From Aspidiotus rigidus (lineage: Eukaryota; Arthropoda; Insecta; Hemiptera; Diaspididae), in NCBI GenBank assembly GCA_035079385.1, contig JAVHKY010000048.1, positions 2,130,229 through 2,194,228 on the forward strand: 64,000 nucleotides of DNA, written 5' to 3'. The position numbers and the translations under genes are program-made. Of this stretch, positions 32,527 to 43,656 are shown piece by piece. Positions within the stretch are counted from its first letter, which is position 1. The number at the start of each line of letters is the position of its first letter. The notes under the pieces are model-generated. The model saw only the letters and a list, made by a program, of their open reading frames with translations, had not been told where the DNA came from and searched no databases.

Positions 32527-32903
32527 GAGGAGTTATCTGTCAAAAGGGCACCCGTGAGCAATAGATGATTTTCTTTGAAGTTTCATGTTCAGATTAGGCA
32601 TTCCACATTCATTTTATCAAAAAATCTGTAATGACGAAAAATATTTTGTGTGTTTTCATCTTTACAGATCACTAATTATTTTTCAAATTGATCGACAAAT
32701 GAATCTGGGACAATTCCATAAAGATGTGTACTTCGGGTGCCCTTTTTATGGAGATGGGGTTGAGTGACCATAAGCGTACATGTAATTTTTTATTTTTTCA
32801 AAATTTTGTATATTGATAGTAAATGGTTCACAGAATTCAAAAATGTGGATATCCGCAAAAAGTGCACCCCTTTGACGGATGCCCTTTTGACAGATAACTC
32901 CTC
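32527..32903. mobile_element. MITE (377 bp) with 24-bp terminal inverted repeats
   Basis: GAGGAGTTATCTGTCAAAAG at 32527 is mirrored at 32903, with AAAT on both outer sides as a possible 4-bp duplication. GGGCACCCG-type short inverted repeats lie inside. A fragment of the same family is at 52431-52503. Confidence 0.75.
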
Positions 32904-33975
32904 AAATAGTAATTTATGTCAGATTAAATACATCAGCTGACAAATTATAAGTTCTTCAGTCAGAAAATGTAATCAAATCCTTAATTATTTGATTGATTGA
33001 TTGACTGATTGATAACTGGTTTCATTCCCATCAGCCCATGTTTCAAAGACATACATTTTCAGTAACTATAGTATTAATAGCCTCTTCTGGCTTCTTGTTA
33101 GTTTTCTCCTGGATTCAAATTGATTTTATCGGCGAAACAATCCTACTTATACATAGAAATAGTATATTTCTATACAAGACGTTAAACCTTCCGATACAGC
33201 CTTGCATTAGGAAGATATTTTTTTAAAATAAATGGTGTTAAAATCTTGAAAAACAAAATTAAGACGGAAGAGCGATAACGCAAAAACAATTGAACGAAAG
33301 TACGCTGTACAAATGATCGTTCTTTTACGAATCGTTGTCAACTGATATTCAAAGGCTATTGGCTAATTCACTTTTTCTTCTTACTTTTGTAGTCAATGGT
33401 AAAAAGCAAATTTACCCGCATGTATTTGATGGTCAAAACAGCGATTTAACACCATGTATTAAGAAAAAGTAGTTTCTAATCGCTAATCACTATTGCAGAA
33501 AGCGACAGTGTTGAGAACTCATTGTTGATTGGGTAATATAGTCGATAGAATATGCAATCTGCACCATTAGCAAATAATCCTTGTGAAAAGCGTTAGGTTC
33601 CAGAGTTTGATTTTGACTGGTTGATAGAGGTAAAAAGTGGTTGAAGTGGAATTATTAGTCTTAAACTAGACTACATTAGTTTAGTTTGCAGTGTAGTGTC
33701 GTACTACAAACTGAATGTTTTCCTCTGACTATATATTATGTGGACCGCGCTAAGCGGTGACAAACACAACTCACCATCTAGTGTTACGCTTACGGCGTTG
33801 TGTACTTGATATATAGTCTGCAAAACCTCCTTTTGCACAGTAGGGAAAGGTGTGACCTCTGTATTTTAAATACGCGTGGGGTTTTGACCACAGAGAACAG
33901 CAAGTGTATCGCTCGAGTACTTTCAGTTTAAAAGCCATCTTCACTCTTCAGTAACTTTATATAATCTTTTTCATG
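32904..33975. other. Unassigned stretch with small inverted repeats
   Basis: A GATT-type microsatellite is at about 32988-33013. ATGGTGTTAAAATC (33231) and GATTTAACACCAT (33441) form a possible 230-bp MITE. GACTATATATTA (33727) and GATATATAGTC (33816) bracket another small inverted repeat. No gene recognised. Confidence 0.45.
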
Positions 33976-34962
33976 TAGTGTTGGTAAAAACCGGTATTTT
34001 TCATTAACCGATCAACTGGTTTTGTGAAATTGTAATAACCAATACACCAGTTATTCCACTAAAAAATGACCGATTTAATCGGTTGATAACCGGTAAATTC
34101 AACTGCGTAGGAGCGCTAAGGTTTGCCAAATTATTTTTTATATTCCATAGAAAATAATAGGCACAAATCACAAGAAATAGTTATCAAGCTATAGTAGGCA
34201 TATACCATCTAAATAAAAATAAAATGATAGAAAAAAAAATTCAATTTTTGTAATTTTGTACATCAATATGTACGCTGTCTATAAAAATAAAAACAACAAA
34301 CAATGCCATAGCCGACTAGCCGAGTAGCCGTAATAACAACTCAACTGACATTTGACTTTGAGCAATTATAGAAAAAGTGCCTCATCTACGTTGAAAATTG
34401 GTCCGATAATGAAGCATTTTTTGTGATCGCTCAAGTTATAGTATACTCAATTCACAGTGGCGTAGCGAGGACCATTTATGTGGGGGGGGGGTGAATGTGT
34501 GGAAGTGCCGACTCGAATTTATGAAAATGCCGACTCAGGCTCAGGGGGCGGCAAAAATCAAAGCCGACTGCAATAACTTGTGGAGGGGTGAGACACCACC
34601 CACGCCCACCCTCGCTGCGCCCCTGTCAATTCAACACAAGATGCGCCCACAACCTAGGACGCTACAAATTACGAGGGAGAAGGGAACGTTTGTTCTTCTG
34701 TGCATAGTGACATCTTTCCTCGCTACGCAGCGAGCATTCATCAGCACGCGGGCGCATCTTACATTGAATTGAGTATAGGTATTGTTATAGTGCGCTAATC
34801 CCAAAACGGGAAATTGCAACAGTGTAGTCGGTGCACTGGTTATTCATGTCAGTACTTGGTATACTCAGTTAATTTTCAAGTATAATTAACCAGTTAAAGC
34901 AGGTTATTTAAGGAGGGAATAACCGATTTAACCGGTTACATAATTGGTTATGGTCATCACTA
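33976..34962. mobile_element. hAT element (987 bp) carrying a nested MITE
   Basis: Left end TAGTGTTGGTAAAAACCGGT and inverted right end TAGTGATGACCATAACC are flanked by TTTTCATG (33968-33975) and TTTTCTTG (34963-34970), an 8-bp duplication with one mismatch. Subterminal zones have AACCGGTTA-type repeats. No transposase. Confidence 0.75.
34455..34625. mobile_element. hAT MITE (171 bp) nested in the hAT element
   Basis: CAGTGGCGTAGCGAGG at the left and CCTCGCTGCGCCCCTG at the right are near inverted copies, with a perfect 8-bp duplication TCAATTCA (34447-34454 and 34626-34633). The C run near 34570 and the G run near 34485 are typical of this CAGTGGCG family. Confidence 0.9.
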
Positions 34963-36207
34963 TTTTCTTGTCTCTTGGTTCTTGTTTCATCATTGTTAGT
35001 TCACAACATATTGTTTGTTACTGACGATGACTTCTAAGCTGAAAGTACTCTAGCGATATACTTGTTCTCTGCGGTCAATTGTAAATCGTGATAAACTGTA
35101 TTAATTAGGTAATTATTTTTTAATGTGTATAAATTTGTTTCTTTTATGTATTGGGATTTAAACTTAGTGTCGGGGAGTTGGTAGCCCTGACGATATTCAC
35201 CCTTTCGTTCAATGCTTTTCAAATGAAGAAATTTCACGCACCATAATTAATAGGATTATCATTCTTAAAGCAAATACAAGCTAAATTTTGTAGTCTGTAT
35301 CATCAACATTATCACAAAAAAAATTGTAGCAATAAATGATATATTGAAAAATAACAGTTGATTGAAAATCAATGTATAAACGTACATAAATTCTCTGATT
35401 CACACGTTCAGTAGCTCTCTCTAGTGCAGGTTCAAACCCCAATATGGATAATTTAGATTTTTTGTGACCTGGTACATACAACAAAGTTAGTTTGTTCCTG
35501 ATGATTACAAGACATTTTAATTCGTGGTAATTCCATTTTTTAGAAAAATCAGTTTTGACTTCTTATCTCAAATCAATATTATCTGTTGGTTGATATGGAT
35601 ATGAGATGGCTTCAAAACTCAGTAATTCAAACAAAAATCCATGTCATAAAAATTCCATTTTCTGTTTCTTTGAATCTTTGAATGTCACGAGAACTGTTCA
35701 AGAAGATCATCGAAGTTATGTGAATGTGAGTAGTAGTATTTTATACTCTTTCAACATCATTCGCACTTTTTCTGTTAAACACAATTTACATTTGTTGTTT
35801 TCTTATTTTCTTGCGTTAATCATAGGTTTCACTTTGTCTACTCACCTGTCAACACTGATGCAGATGATAATGAAACTAGATAAGTACAATCCAAATATAC
35901 GACTAAAAGCAGCTAAGCGGCAGAGTATATCACCAGCTGTCCATTTTACAGTATATGCCCAATACACATCTATTGGCATCATCAAGAAAGTGACCTGACA
36001 ACAAGAAGTCTGTGATAAATAAACATATCTAATTTTTGTTGTATCCTACCAGTAGTTAATTGCCTAATGAATTCTTATCAAGATGTATCTTGGATGTACT
36101 AAGTAAAACTTGTTGACTACCTGCGCAGAGTTGCAGTTGAACGACCAAGTGACATTTGCAGAAATAACTTGGAAATCAGCAAAAAATTAAGGTTAGAAAA
36201 TGAAACA
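34963..36207. other. Unassigned stretch
   Basis: AT-rich; no gene or repeat recognised. A 130-codon open stretch at 35606-35998 has no recognisable features. Confidence 0.3.
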
Positions 36208-36333
36208 AATTGAATCCTTCTTTTCAAGAAGGGCGTAATTCCCATAAACGTAACTTGTAACTCGCCTGTAACTCGCATAAACGTAACGTCCCATAAGAGA
36301 TATGCCCTTCTTAAAAAAGAAGGTTTCAATTGA
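36208..36333. mobile_element. Very small MITE (~126 bp)
   Basis: TTGAATCCTTCTTTTCAAGAAGGGC (left, from about 36210) and its inverted near copy at about 36300-36330 form ends of about 28 bp; each end is also a short hairpin (CTTCTT/AAGAAG). AACGTAACTTGTAACTC-like repeats lie inside. Confidence 0.55.
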
Positions 36334-36799
36334 TGTATGACGATATGAAGTCCGGTACAATCACAACAAATCGTCCTACCGCATTTAATGCTATTTTTTC
36401 AAAAGCGATTACTTTTGTCCAATTATAGCAAACCCTAAGAATGTTAGCCTGAAATGTGCTATTGACCTGAATGTGCTATTGTCGGAATTTTGCCTGAGGC
36501 AACAGAATAGGTGGCCACAAAGCCTGAACATCTATAATATGAAAATTATTCTTTGTTCATTAAAAGAGAGAAAAACAAGAGTAAAAAAAAAAAGGTATAA
36601 CAAGGTTTTTTACAAAGGTATAATTCAATTATATACCTCACTTAGAAGGGCAGGTAATCCAGGGTGGGTATACTTCAATTCTTGCAGTCAACCTTACCCA
36701 CAACTCAATATCCCGGTAGTCCATGCTAATCCCAACAAAAAATCTAACCTAAAAAAAAAACTGTTGTTAAGGACATCTCAACCGGAAACCTAAACGATA

Positions 36800-39206
36800 G
36801 GAACCCTGTTCCTAACAGTAGTACGGGCTAGGAAGGGCAAAAAGAACAAGAACAATAGGCTGAAATTGGGAACAATAAACTCCCTAACACCTTTATGTGA
36901 ACACTTTTATGTCCCAAAAGCTTGACCAAATTGGAAGAAGCTTTTCAAAAGACTACATAGATATAATAGGAATGTCAGAAATCAGGCGTCGGGGGGGGGG
37001 GATAAGATTCTAGAAATGCAAGGTATCTCAGAATAGCAATGATAAGAATAGCCACAAAAGAGAATCCATTTATTTGTTTTCAAGCTAACGCTCCAACCAC
37101 AGAAGCTCCAACCTCAGAAGCCGAAATAGAGGACTTTTATGAAGAAGTAGGCTACAAACCAAACAGAACAAAAATAAAAACAAACAATCTAATCATACAG
37201 GGAGACTGGAATAGTCAAGTAGGTCAAAGGAACAAAGGGGAAAAGAACATAGACGGTCAAAACGGCTACGGCAAGCGTAATGACAAAGGATGGAGGCTCA
37301 TCAGTTTTTGCCAGGAATTCAACCTGAAAATAACAAACGGGTTCCTTAAAAAGAGAGAAGGTAAGAGATGATCTTGGATTGCCCCCAATAAAAGCTTCAG
37401 AACGCTAATAGACTACATACTAACATCGGCTTAGAAGAAACATACAACTAACTTTAAAGTGTATGGGATGGAAAAATTTCAATTTTATACCGACCACAGG
37501 CTCATCTCAGCTACAATGAACTACAGCCAGCTGGGCTACCAGCGTAGGAGCGGTGTAAGGTCGCTTGTAGACCCGCCCCTGGTTTACAAAACCCAGAAAA
37601 ATATCGAAACAAGCTGCAGTCCAAAATAGAGAGTACAAGTATGGTACTTGCAAAAGAATTAGAACTAAACAGCGCAACTAGAAGTGCCTATTTCTTTGGA
37701 GTGAAACGAGCGCAGCACTCGAAAGAAGCGAATGAATACACAAACTCACCCTCCCAACGTTGAAATTAAATCACTTCAAGAAAACAGAGCAATGATACTG
37801 AAAATAAGATATAAAACAGCAGCCAATAAACTCGAAATAAACTGGTATCAAAACTAATAAGGTACAAAATAAGACTGATGAATAATGAGGAAAAGAATGA
37901 GGAAATAAGAAGAGAAACTTTAAAGAGGAACAAAAATCTCAAAAATATGAACAAAAAAGGCTAGGTCTCGGTACATACTAGACTATATATTTGCTAAACG
38001 AGAGCAGGGTAAGAGATACGATAGAAAAGAAATTAATAATATAGCAACTAAGTTCCTCCTTCTACAGAGAACTTTATAATGATAATAAAAACACACCAGA
38101 AAACCCCACAAAGCACATAGGAAAAACCTCGGGAAAAATAGGCTTCCACAGGGCTGACAAACTATACCTCGAAGTTCACGACGAAAAAACAGAACCAGAT
38201 ATACGGTATTGTACAAGGAAGTAGAAGATGCAAAATCCAAAATAAAGCCTAAGAAAGCCCCAGGCCGCGATGAAATCACGAACAAACATATAAAATTCGG
38301 GAGGGGAGTGGCCTTGTAAGAACGTTCACACTAATCTTCACAGAATTTTACAATTAGGAGCAGTTCCTAAAGACTGGTTGCTTTCAGGAATAATCCTACT
38401 GGTAAAAAAAGGTGACCGTCACAAAATAACTAATTATCGCCCAAGAACCCTGAGACCAACTACAGCAAAAATCTTCTCAAAAATTATACTAAAGAGAATC
38501 AAACCGCTCCTAGATGTACAACATCCAATCAAACAGGCAGGTTCTCGAAAATCTTTCTTAACATTTGACCATATCCATACAATAAACCAAATCATAGAAA
38601 AAGGGAGAGAACAAAAACTAAATATATATCTTACGCTAATTGAAATTGACTACTAAAAAGCCTTCGACTGCCTAAAACACAGTTTTGTGTACGAAGCCTT
38701 GAAGCCCCGAAGGCGCAAGGAATCCCAAAAACGTACATAACTATCATTAAAGCGTTGTACAAAAATACGAAAGCAAGGATAAAAACAGAAATCACGGGGT
38801 AGTATTTCGACGGAGGGAGGGGGTGGTTCAGGGTGATCCCCTATATTGTACTCTGGAACATATCTTTAGAAAACTGAAATATGAGGAAAAGGATATAAAT
38901 GTAAGAATCGAACTTCGTCTTTCTCGGCAACAGGTCTCTATTGATCCGAAGACCTTCGTCTTTCCTGCTACCGAGTCTCTATTGAACGATATCTCAACTA
39001 CACGTACAAAACGTGAATTAACTGACACTCGCTATCTCTATTCTAATCTCTTATAACAACTACGACTACCTATTTTGTCTGCGAGTGCCAGCGTGCAAAA
39101 ATATGCAGCAGCATATTCTTACATAAATATTATCAACAGGGAAAAAAATTGTCGAACCTCAGATATGCGAACGACGTGATCCTCTTATCGAACTCGGAAA
39201 CAGAAC
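36800..39206 (+). pseudogene. RTE-like LINE, endonuclease and 5' part of reverse transcriptase
   Basis: An endonuclease (about 36860-37560) shows IIQGDWNSQVGQR, GYGKRNDKGWRLISFCQEF and a downstream TDHRLISA, the order known from RTE-type apurinic endonucleases. After a decayed linker, the RT begins with LVKKGDRHKITNYRP (38395) and has QAGSRKSFLTFDHIHTINQ (near 38540). It then decays through the active-site region and stops at 39206, where an 11.5-kb insertion has split it. The remainder is at 50737-52350. Many frameshifts; inactive. Confidence 0.8.
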
Positions 39207-39550
39207 CTTAGACCATTAAGAGAGATAGACCGCCAATGTTTTCAAAATCCTGTGACCATCATCTTATACCTAATACATGGGAACAGCTGATTATAAGGGG
39301 AATTTCGGTTCTGTGAAAATTCATCGCAAGAAAATTGATAACGCGAAAACTGAAAGCAGAAAATTGAGGTCTGGAAAATTGAAAGCAATGAAAATTTATA
39401 GCAGCGAAAATTTAAAGCATGAAAATTTATAGCAGCGAAAATTTAATGCAATGGAAATTGATAGCAGATGATAAAAATTAATCATTTGAACATTAAAAAA
39501 TGCATACATAAAACAGTACTCGTTGTTTTACACAAGTACATAGAATGTTA
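39207..39550. repeat. Left long terminal inverted repeat
   Basis: About 340 bp, with an internal series of GAAAATTTATAGCAGC-type units. Inverted partner at 50402-50728. Confidence 0.85.
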
Positions 39551-39619
39551 TTAAAACAAATGATTGGTAGTACATAGTACTATAGATTAAAATTCAGTTT
39601 ACGAGTATGAAATGTTGTG

Positions 39620-40875
39620 AGCAACACCTCTCAAAACGTACTGTAGGCGTTTCCCCGTCACTTTCCCCATCACTTTCTTCATCGTTGGCTTCATCTGCTT
39701 CAAAAAAACGCGATACTACTCGCTGAAGCGGGACGGGCTCATTTGGGCGCGGCCGTTTGGGCGCAGGGTTCATCTGGGCGCGAGTTCAATTGGGCGCGAG
39801 GGAAAACTGTCATCACTGAAGAATGAAAGCTTGTTAGCGCAACCCAGAAGACACCACAGCAACTTGTTAGCGAACAATGTCTTCCATCCACAAAACATAG
39901 TAGTGTTTTTTGTTACTAGACATGTTTGCCTTTTCCTTGTTTCATAGGCAATCTTAATGACTTACTGACTTTTGAGTTTCTCAGTATAGATTGCTCATTG
40001 AGTACGACGACGGGGAGCCTATAGAGTACTTGAGAGCGGTAGCTCACAATTTACCTTCATAGTCGCCTCTGAATGAATTTGTGTTACGAATGAATTTTGA
40101 CGAAGCAAAACTTCATGTTTTGTGGATGGAAGACGTTGTACGCTGACCTCCACGTGGTGTCTTCTGGGTTACGCTAACAAGCTTACATTCTTTAATGATG
40201 ACAGTTTTCCCCGCTGCGCTGAATTGAGCTTTATATGGGGGTTCGCGCCCGAACGGCCGCGCCCAAACGGCCACGCCCAAATGAGCTTTACTCAATTTCG
40301 CGCCCGAACGGCTACGCCCGAACGGCCGCGCCCAAATGAACGGGACCCCGCTGAAGCCGCTTAGCACTATCTCTGTACTTCTTTTTCTCCCTACTTGGTT
40401 CCTCCCCGGAAATTTCCTGCTCATACTTAGCCTCGATCAATGATTGCTCCTGTTTAATAGCCTCTAAGAATTTAAAGATGTGCGGGTGGACGGCGTCAAG
40501 GGTAGCCTTAAAAGCAGTGTACCAACCTTCGACTGCATCATTAGTTTTTGGTATATCTTTCCTGGCAGCTTCTGAACAGTTCCATAATTTATGAGCAAAT
40601 AGCGGGGGTCGTCGCCTATTTCGAGTAGTCAGTCCAATCCAGGTATCTTCAAAATAATTCAATACCCCAGTAGCCTAATCAGGGATTATATTAGCGTCAC
40701 ATAATGCCTCAAACGCGTCTACAACTTGATCAACAGACATAAAGGCGAGGGCGGATAAATGTCGCATGCGTGAAGCGAAATCGGCGTCAGTTTCGTATCG
40801 ACTCTCGAGATTGTGCAGAGCAGCTTCAATGAGTAGTATCGCATGAACTTTTCTTTTTCTTTTTTTTTTATACAT
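39620..40875 (-). pseudogene. MULE-type transposase C-terminal part, interrupted
   Basis: Read leftward: a stretch starting MYKKKRKRKVHAILLIEAAL (40675-40875), an in-frame TAG, then YFEDTWIGLTTRNRRRPPLF, TNDAVEGWYTAFK and HPHIFKFLEAIKQEQSLIEA (40349-40662). The reading frame goes on past a MITE insertion at 39730-40348 with an acidic tail (EADEANDEESDGESDGET, 39640-39729). This is the C-terminal pattern of Mutator-like transposases. The DDE core is absent. Confidence 0.75.
39730..40348. mobile_element. MULE MITE (619 bp) inside a MULE transposase relic
   Basis: GC-rich inverted ends (GGGACGGGCTCATTTGGGCG left; GGGTCCCGTTCATTTGGGCG right, inverted) are flanked by a perfect 9-bp duplication CGCTGAAGC (39721-39729 and 40349-40357), as expected for Mutator superfamily elements. 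Inner inverted copies (near 39810-39900 and 40125-40215, sharing GTCTTCTGGGTT and its complement) extend the pairing. Confidence 0.92.
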
Positions 40876-40954
40876 TGTGGGCTGAAATTTTCGTGAACCT
40901 GTGACGCTAATATAATCCCGGATGAGGTATTGAATTATATAGTACTACTGCCAA

Positions 40955-41106
40955 TCATTTTACCGACTTTTCTATATAGAAAAGTGAGGTATTACACCCG
41001 TAGCAAGGTGAACAGGGGGCGGGGGCAATGAACTTTCTCGACGTTTTAGAGATCCTAGATCACAACTAGCATGAAAAAATTTCAGGTTTCCTTTTATATA
41101 TACAGT
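40955..41106. repeat. Dispersed repeat X, copy B, 5' part
   Basis: Matches the head of copy A (TAGAAAAGTGAGGTATTACACC, then CACAACTAGCATGAAAAAA). Interrupted by the Gypsy element at 41108; the remainder is at 46025-47360. Confidence 0.8.
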
Positions 41107-41107
41107 A

Positions 41108-41357
41108 TGTAAAATTACAACCTGTAATTTACGACTACGTCACTATGGGTCTTATCGATTTTATCTAGTTTGTTCCGAATAAGATAACACGGGTAGGATG
41201 GCGTAGCCTAATACTATTATTGTCATATTTGTAAAACGTGTTTAGTTGAGATGTAAAGAGCGTGTAACGACGTTGTGTCGATTCGTAGAAAATATAATAT
41301 ATCTGCGCATCGAGGAATAAAATCGTATTTATTCGAAGTGTTTCGACGAACTCACTC
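41108..41357 (+). repeat. Gypsy-1 5' LTR
   Basis: 250 bp; contains the polyadenylation-type GGAATAAAATCG near its end. The exact 3' boundary is uncertain by a few bases. Confidence 0.85.
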
Positions 41358-41392
41358 TTATAAATCGACACCTTTATACGCTTTTGTTTAAT

Positions 41393-42535
41393 ATGTCAAC
41401 GAAAGTTAAATTTTCTTTTGCGTGTGAAGCATCTGCTACCAATCCAAAAGCAAATGTAAAAAAAATTAAGACAATTCAGATCGTTGGTGAACCTGTTATT
41501 TACCGCTTCGCAGAAAAGGATCAGCCTCATACAGGACATCCTGAATTGGCCAAAAATGCTACGGTCGCTAGAATATTAAGCCAACTAGACGTTCGTGGAC
41601 GAAAGCGAAATGTGGCAGTGACTCTTGATGAAGACTTATCAGCGTTGTACATCGATTCGGAAGGAAACGTGTGCTACCGCGAGCAATATTTGGACGAAGT
41701 GCAGACCGTCCATGTAAATCAGGAAGTTTCTCAAACGTCTAAAAAATCCAGCCTGAGGTCATTAACCAAGGATATTGTACTTGAAAAATTTGTTGGAAAG
41801 ACGCAGAATGCTGCAATGTGGCTCAAATCGTTTGAAAAGGAATGCCTTCGTATGGACATCGCTGAAAACCAATTCGCCGAAGTACTACTTTTATTCGTCG
41901 AAGGCACGGCAGCGGATTGGTACTCGATCAACCTAAAACTTGCTGGTCTCGAAGATGATTGGGGCAATTGGAAACTTGGTTTTTTGGATAATTTTACTCC
42001 AAAAGGATGGGCGGAGGTAATGTTCGCGTATAACTATAAGCATTATAAAGGTCCCCTGACGGATTTTGCGTTAAAAAAAATCAATATGTTAATCGATGTT
42101 GACCCCTTGTTATCAGAACAATCGCGTATTAATTTAGTAGCCATAGGACTACCCGATTTTATAAGAAACAAGTTAGATAGAACAAGCATTGATAATCAGG
42201 GGGACTTGATGTCGGCTCTAAGCAGTTTAGAAGTATTTGTTAATAAGCCGAAAGATCGGTTTTCCAATCAGAGAAATAGTGAAAATAGTAATGGTAGGCA
42301 AGAGCGAAGACCTTCAAGGTCAGAAATGAAGCCTTGTGGCTTATGTGAAAAAGCAGGATTCCCGAACAGGTTCCACCCGCAGACAACGTGTTGGTATAAT
42401 CCAGAAAACCCGGAAAATAAGTTGAATAATACCTATAGAAAAAATTTTAGTTCAACGAACAAGGCGATAAAGGTCGCCAATAATGTTGAACTGCAGGACG
42501 TTATAAACGAAATTGTACCGAATCAAAAAAACTAA
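41393..42535 (+). CDS. gag: Gypsy-1 Gag
   Basis: 380 codons from the ATG at 41393 (an upstream TTG is not a likely start). The middle (residues about 140-270) is a retrotransposon gag domain with the core WLKSFEKECLRMDI and GTAADWYSINLKL. Near the C-terminus a zinc-finger-like CGLCEKAGFPNRFHPQTTC (C-x2-C-x9-H-x5-C) replaces the usual CCHC knuckle. Intact. It would form the particle shell and bind RNA. The protease region follows at once. Confidence 0.88.
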   Translation: MSTKVKFSFACEASATNPKANVKKIKTIQIVGEPVIYRFAEKDQPHTGHPELAKNATVARILSQLDVRGRKRNVAVTLDEDLSALYIDSEGNVCYREQYLDEVQTVHVNQEVSQTSKKSSLRSLTKDIVLEKFVGKTQNAAMWLKSFEKECLRMDIAENQFAEVLLLFVEGTAADWYSINLKLAGLEDDWGNWKLGFLDNFTPKGWAEVMFAYNYKHYKGPLTDFALKKINMLIDVDPLLSEQSRINLVAIGLPDFIRNKLDRTSIDNQGDLMSALSSLEVFVNKPKDRFSNQRNSENSNGRQERRPSRSEMKPCGLCEKAGFPNRFHPQTTCWYNPENPENKLNNTYRKNFSSTNKAIKVANNVELQDVINEIVPNQKN

Positions 42536-42824
42536 GTCTCACTCCGCTCATTGAATTAAACGTTGAAATTGAAAATAACGAGGCCAGGGGTTTATACGAT
42601 CCCGGTGCCAATATAACTATGATAAATTATTTCTACACAAAAAAATTGAATAAAGAAATATTACCCATAAAATCAAATATGTGTAAAACAATCTGAACAT
42701 ATCGCAAAGCGATGAATGTGAAAGTAAAATTGATAAACCTTTCAAAGGTAACAAACAACATAGAGATACGCAATCTATAGACGCGCAGCCTCAAGCTTGT
42801 AGTAGTATAGGTCAGAGAAGTAGT
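42536..42824 (+). pseudogene. Gypsy-1 protease region, frameshifted
   Basis: Reads LYDPGANITMINYF, an aspartic-protease active site with DPG in place of the usual D-S/T-G. The frame is lost after about 42690 and re-enters near the RT. Confidence 0.65.
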
Positions 42825-43574
42825 ATGAATGATATTCAAGTGAATTGGAACGAATACATGCCAATAGAAATGTTTGAAGCACAGACTGAGCATCTTGCCG
42901 CTGATAAAAGAAGTAAAGTTCACGCAATAATTGATAAACACGCAACCTTGTTTGCTAGAAATAGATACGATATAGGAACATTTACAGAGCAAGAAGCTCA
43001 TATAAAGTTATTAGAAAATAAATTTGTGGCTAGGAAACCATACAGGTGCTCGCTCGAAGATGAGGAAGAAATAAAAAAACAGTTTGTCGAACTCTTAAAG
43101 GTCGGTCTAATCGAGGAGTCATGTTCTCCCTTCGCTGCCCCTGTCACATTGGCATATAAAAAAGCAGAAGGCCACAAAAATAGGTTGTGTTGTGACTTTC
43201 GAGGTTTAAATAAACTAATAATTTCCGAAACCTATCCTTTTCCGTCCATTGAAGATATTATATTAAAAACGAACGGCTGTTCGTGGTTCACGGTACTCGA
43301 CATAAACTCGGCTTTCTGGTCGATACCTGTAAGACAAAAGGACCAATATAAAACCGGATTCGTCACTCGGGAAGGACACTGGCAATGGAAATGCATGCCG
43401 TTTGGAATCAAAATAGCATCGCCAGTTTACCAACGAATTTTATCTGGGATTATTCGAAGGAATGGTCTCAGCAATTTTTGTGTAAACTACATCGATGACA
43501 TCTTGATTTTTTCGAGAACTTTCGAAGAACACCTAGAGCATTTAGAAAAGGTCTTTCAAGCAATAAAAAAATGA
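42825..43574 (+). CDS. pol: Gypsy-1 reverse transcriptase (fragment)
   Basis: Open stretch with the RT fingers (LCCDFRGLNKLI), the FTVLDINSAFW motif A, the MPFGIKIASPVYQ motif and the catalytic YIDDIL. Ends early in a run of A residues (about 43565) by a frameshift; the RT thumb continues in another frame up to about 43650. Confidence 0.9.
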   Translation: MNDIQVNWNEYMPIEMFEAQTEHLAADKRSKVHAIIDKHATLFARNRYDIGTFTEQEAHIKLLENKFVARKPYRCSLEDEEEIKKQFVELLKVGLIEESCSPFAAPVTLAYKKAEGHKNRLCCDFRGLNKLIISETYPFPSIEDIILKTNGCSWFTVLDINSAFWSIPVRQKDQYKTGFVTREGHWQWKCMPFGIKIASPVYQRILSGIIRRNGLSNFCVNYIDDILIFSRTFEEHLEHLEKVFQAIKK

Positions 43575-43656
43575 AGGCTTTCGTTTAAAGTTCGTAAAAT
43601 GTCTATTTGCGTCAAGGAAGGTTAAATATCTAGGGCATGTCATCGAAAAAGATTAA

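Noticed and set aside
35606..35998. 130-codon open reading frame on the plus strand
   Set aside because: No motif, no paralogue in the window and ordinary AT-rich composition; not enough to call a gene.
37766..38285. Hydrophobic reading frames on the minus strand
   Set aside because: Antisense to the LINE linker and reverse transcriptase start; the hydrophobicity comes from Lys-rich sense codons.
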